The notes under the pieces were generated by a model, which searched no databases, was not told the DNA's origin, and worked only from the letters and a program-made list of their open reading frames with translations. 6,649 nt of DNA from Caryophanales bacterium UBA5632 (GTDB taxonomy: Bacteria > Bacillota_I > Bacilli_A > Izemoplasmatales > Hujiaoplasmataceae): assembly GCA_002421405.1 (NCBI GenBank), contig DIJY01000078.1, positions 5,292 to 11,940 on the forward strand, given 5' to 3'. Both the position numbers and the translations under genes were made by a program. Of this stretch, positions 5,427 through 6,649 are shown one piece after another (within the stretch, counting starts at the first letter, position 1; the number at the start of each line of letters is the position of its first letter).

Positions 5427-6617
5427 ATGAAGAAAAAGTTTATTTTACTCGCCGTTATCTATATCATTTTCATTGCTTTAGGGTTGCCTGATGCTCTAAT
5501 CGGATCTGGTTGGAACTTAATTCGGGAAGATTTAAGCGTTTCTTTAGGAACCTTAGGAATAATGACAATTTCCGTTTATTCCATGTCCGTATTAGCAACC
5601 TTTAATGCGCCGAGGTTATTGCGCTTACTAGAAACGAAAGCCATTTCAATTATCAGTGTCTTTATGACTGGGTTCGCATTAATCATGATTAGCCAAGTCA
5701 ACGAATTCTATCAAATGCTTTTCTTTGCGATTCCGTTAGGATTAGGCGCAGGAGCTATTGATGTCTCTTTAAATCATTATTTAGCTGCGAATTATGAAGC
5801 AAAACATATGAATTACTTGCACTCTTTCTACGGAATCGGCGTGACGTTAGGGCCTTCAGTGATGGCTTATACTTTGAGTCAAAATTCTTGGCGTAATGGC
5901 TATATCATTGTGGGTGTGATGTTGCTTGTGATTGCTTCGATTGCGTTATTTACCAACAAACTATGGGCGAAAGAACCGAAACAAGAACGCGAAGATACGC
6001 ATGCTCATGTCAAAATGAGTGAAATATTAAAAACGAAAGGTGCAATTTCTAGTATTTTAATCTTCATGATTTACGTTCATATCGAATCTTTAGGCGGCGT
6101 TTGGATTGCAAGTTACTTCTATTTAGAAAAAGGTGTTACTTATGCAATTGCTGCTCTGTTTACGACGGTGTTCTATTTAGGATTAACGGTAGGCAGGTTA
6201 ACATCGGGTGTTCTCTCTTCAAAACTGAAGCCGGGCGTTTTAGTAAAAACGGGTCAAATTTTGATTGTGATTGCTTCAGTTCTCATGCTTTTTCAAGCCA
6301 TGCCCCTATGGATTTATTTCGTCATCGTTGGGCTATTTGGTCTCGGATGTTCACCGATATATCCAAATATGATGTTCTTGAATTCAGTTTACTTTGATAA
6401 GAAGAAATTAAGCAAAATGGTCAGTTTGCAAATGGCATTAGGCTATTTAGGGTTTGGGATCTTAACCCCACTTGCAGGACTCTTCTTCGATAAAGTCTCC
6501 ATTGGTTATTTTCCTGTGTTCGTCATCGTTTCAAGTTCGTTATTGTTGTTCATTACTTTAAAACTCATGATACAAAAGAAACTAGAAGCCCAAAATCTAG
6601 AACGCATCGAGGCTTGA
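5427..6617 (+). CDS. Major facilitator superfamily transporter, fucose-permease-like
   Basis: This 396-residue protein has the length and twelve-helix layout of an MFS permease: six hydrophobic segments between about 5 and 177, a polar central loop at 178-205, and six more between about 207 and 382. The opening GLPDALIGSGW (19-29), GLGAGAIDVSLNHYLA (105-120, with Asp112 and Asn116), LHSFYGIG (131-138) and GLGCSPIYPN (305-314) are patterns of the fucose:proton symporter-like (FHS) branch. GRLTSGVLSSKL (256-267) is the second-half copy of the MFS loop 'motif A'. Relatives move sugars or other small solutes with protons; the substrate here is unknown, and drug or metabolite export is also possible. 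The ATG at 5427 is chosen on its GGGAGA site. The gene ends in TGA. It has its own strong promoter and no paired enzyme gene in the window to hint at a substrate. Confidence 0.88.
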   Translation: MKKKFILLAVIYIIFIALGLPDALIGSGWNLIREDLSVSLGTLGIMTISVYSMSVLATFNAPRLLRLLETKAISIISVFMTGFALIMISQVNEFYQMLFFAIPLGLGAGAIDVSLNHYLAANYEAKHMNYLHSFYGIGVTLGPSVMAYTLSQNSWRNGYIIVGVMLLVIASIALFTNKLWAKEPKQEREDTHAHVKMSEILKTKGAISSILIFMIYVHIESLGGVWIASYFYLEKGVTYAIAALFTTVFYLGLTVGRLTSGVLSSKLKPGVLVKTGQILIVIASVLMLFQAMPLWIYFVIVGLFGLGCSPIYPNMMFLNSVYFDKKKLSKMVSLQMALGYLGFGILTPLAGLFFDKVSIGYFPVFVIVSSSLLLFITLKLMIQKKLEAQNLERIEA

Positions 6618-6624
6618 AAACAAA

Positions 6625-6649
6625 CAAAGGGACTGTAAGGAAATGAAGA
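6625..6649. other. Window edge: possible first arm of a terminator hairpin
   Basis: The 32 bases after the transporter stop are purine-rich. CAAAGGGACTGT looks like the 5' arm of a GC-containing hairpin whose partner would be just outside the window. Alternatively AAGGAAATGAAG could be the beginning of another gene (ATG at 6643), but its AAGG is too close to the ATG for a good ribosome binding site. The sequence stops before either can be decided. Confidence 0.25.

Noticed and set aside
6101..6397. 98-codon plus-strand open frame
   Set aside because: Internal to the transporter gene in a shifted frame; the transporter frame shows intact membrane helices and motifs throughout.

Overview
The window is ordinary low-GC bacterial chromosome with five complete protein genes in about four transcription units. 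Several things point to a low-GC Gram-positive lineage (Bacillota or a code-11 Mycoplasmatota-like group such as Acholeplasma, Izemoplasma or Haloplasma relatives). These are the AT-rich base composition, strong AGGAGG-type ribosome binding sites, near-consensus sigma-A promoters with TATAAT boxes, and U-tailed hairpin terminators. Tryptophan is written TGG where I checked it and the transporter gene ends in TGA, so UGA is probably a stop codon, which argues against Mycoplasma or Spiroplasma. The taxonomic placement is inference and cannot be fixed more closely from this sequence.

Left part (1-3624, minus strand): a two-gene operon. A near-consensus promoter at 3595-3624 drives a 780-residue fusion of an N-terminal PD-(D/E)XK (RecB/Cas4-like) nuclease and an iron-sulphur XPD/DinG-type helicase. 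Its last codons overlap the start of a membrane-anchored protein with a PI-PLC X-type phospholipase domain. The operon ends at a long hairpin at 31-74.

Middle part (3659-4913): a minus-strand extended short-chain dehydrogenase/epimerase gene with its own terminator (3659-3690) is divergent from a small four-helix membrane protein. The 190-base intergenic region between them is very AT-rich. It holds two 14-bp palindromic operator-like boxes exactly 30 bp apart centre to centre; one overlaps the -35 element of the dehydrogenase promoter.

Right part (4914-6649, plus strand): the small membrane protein, then a major facilitator transporter of the fucose-permease type with its own strong extended -10 promoter. 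The last 30 bases may hold the first arm of a terminator.

The genes do not form an evident pathway. The helicase-nuclease is a DNA-metabolism protein, while the other four are membrane, envelope or small-molecule functions. I found no transposase, integrase, CRISPR, toxin-antitoxin or RNA gene, and no compelling new system. The points most worth following are the nuclease-helicase fusion with its coupled phospholipase gene, and the paired operators.
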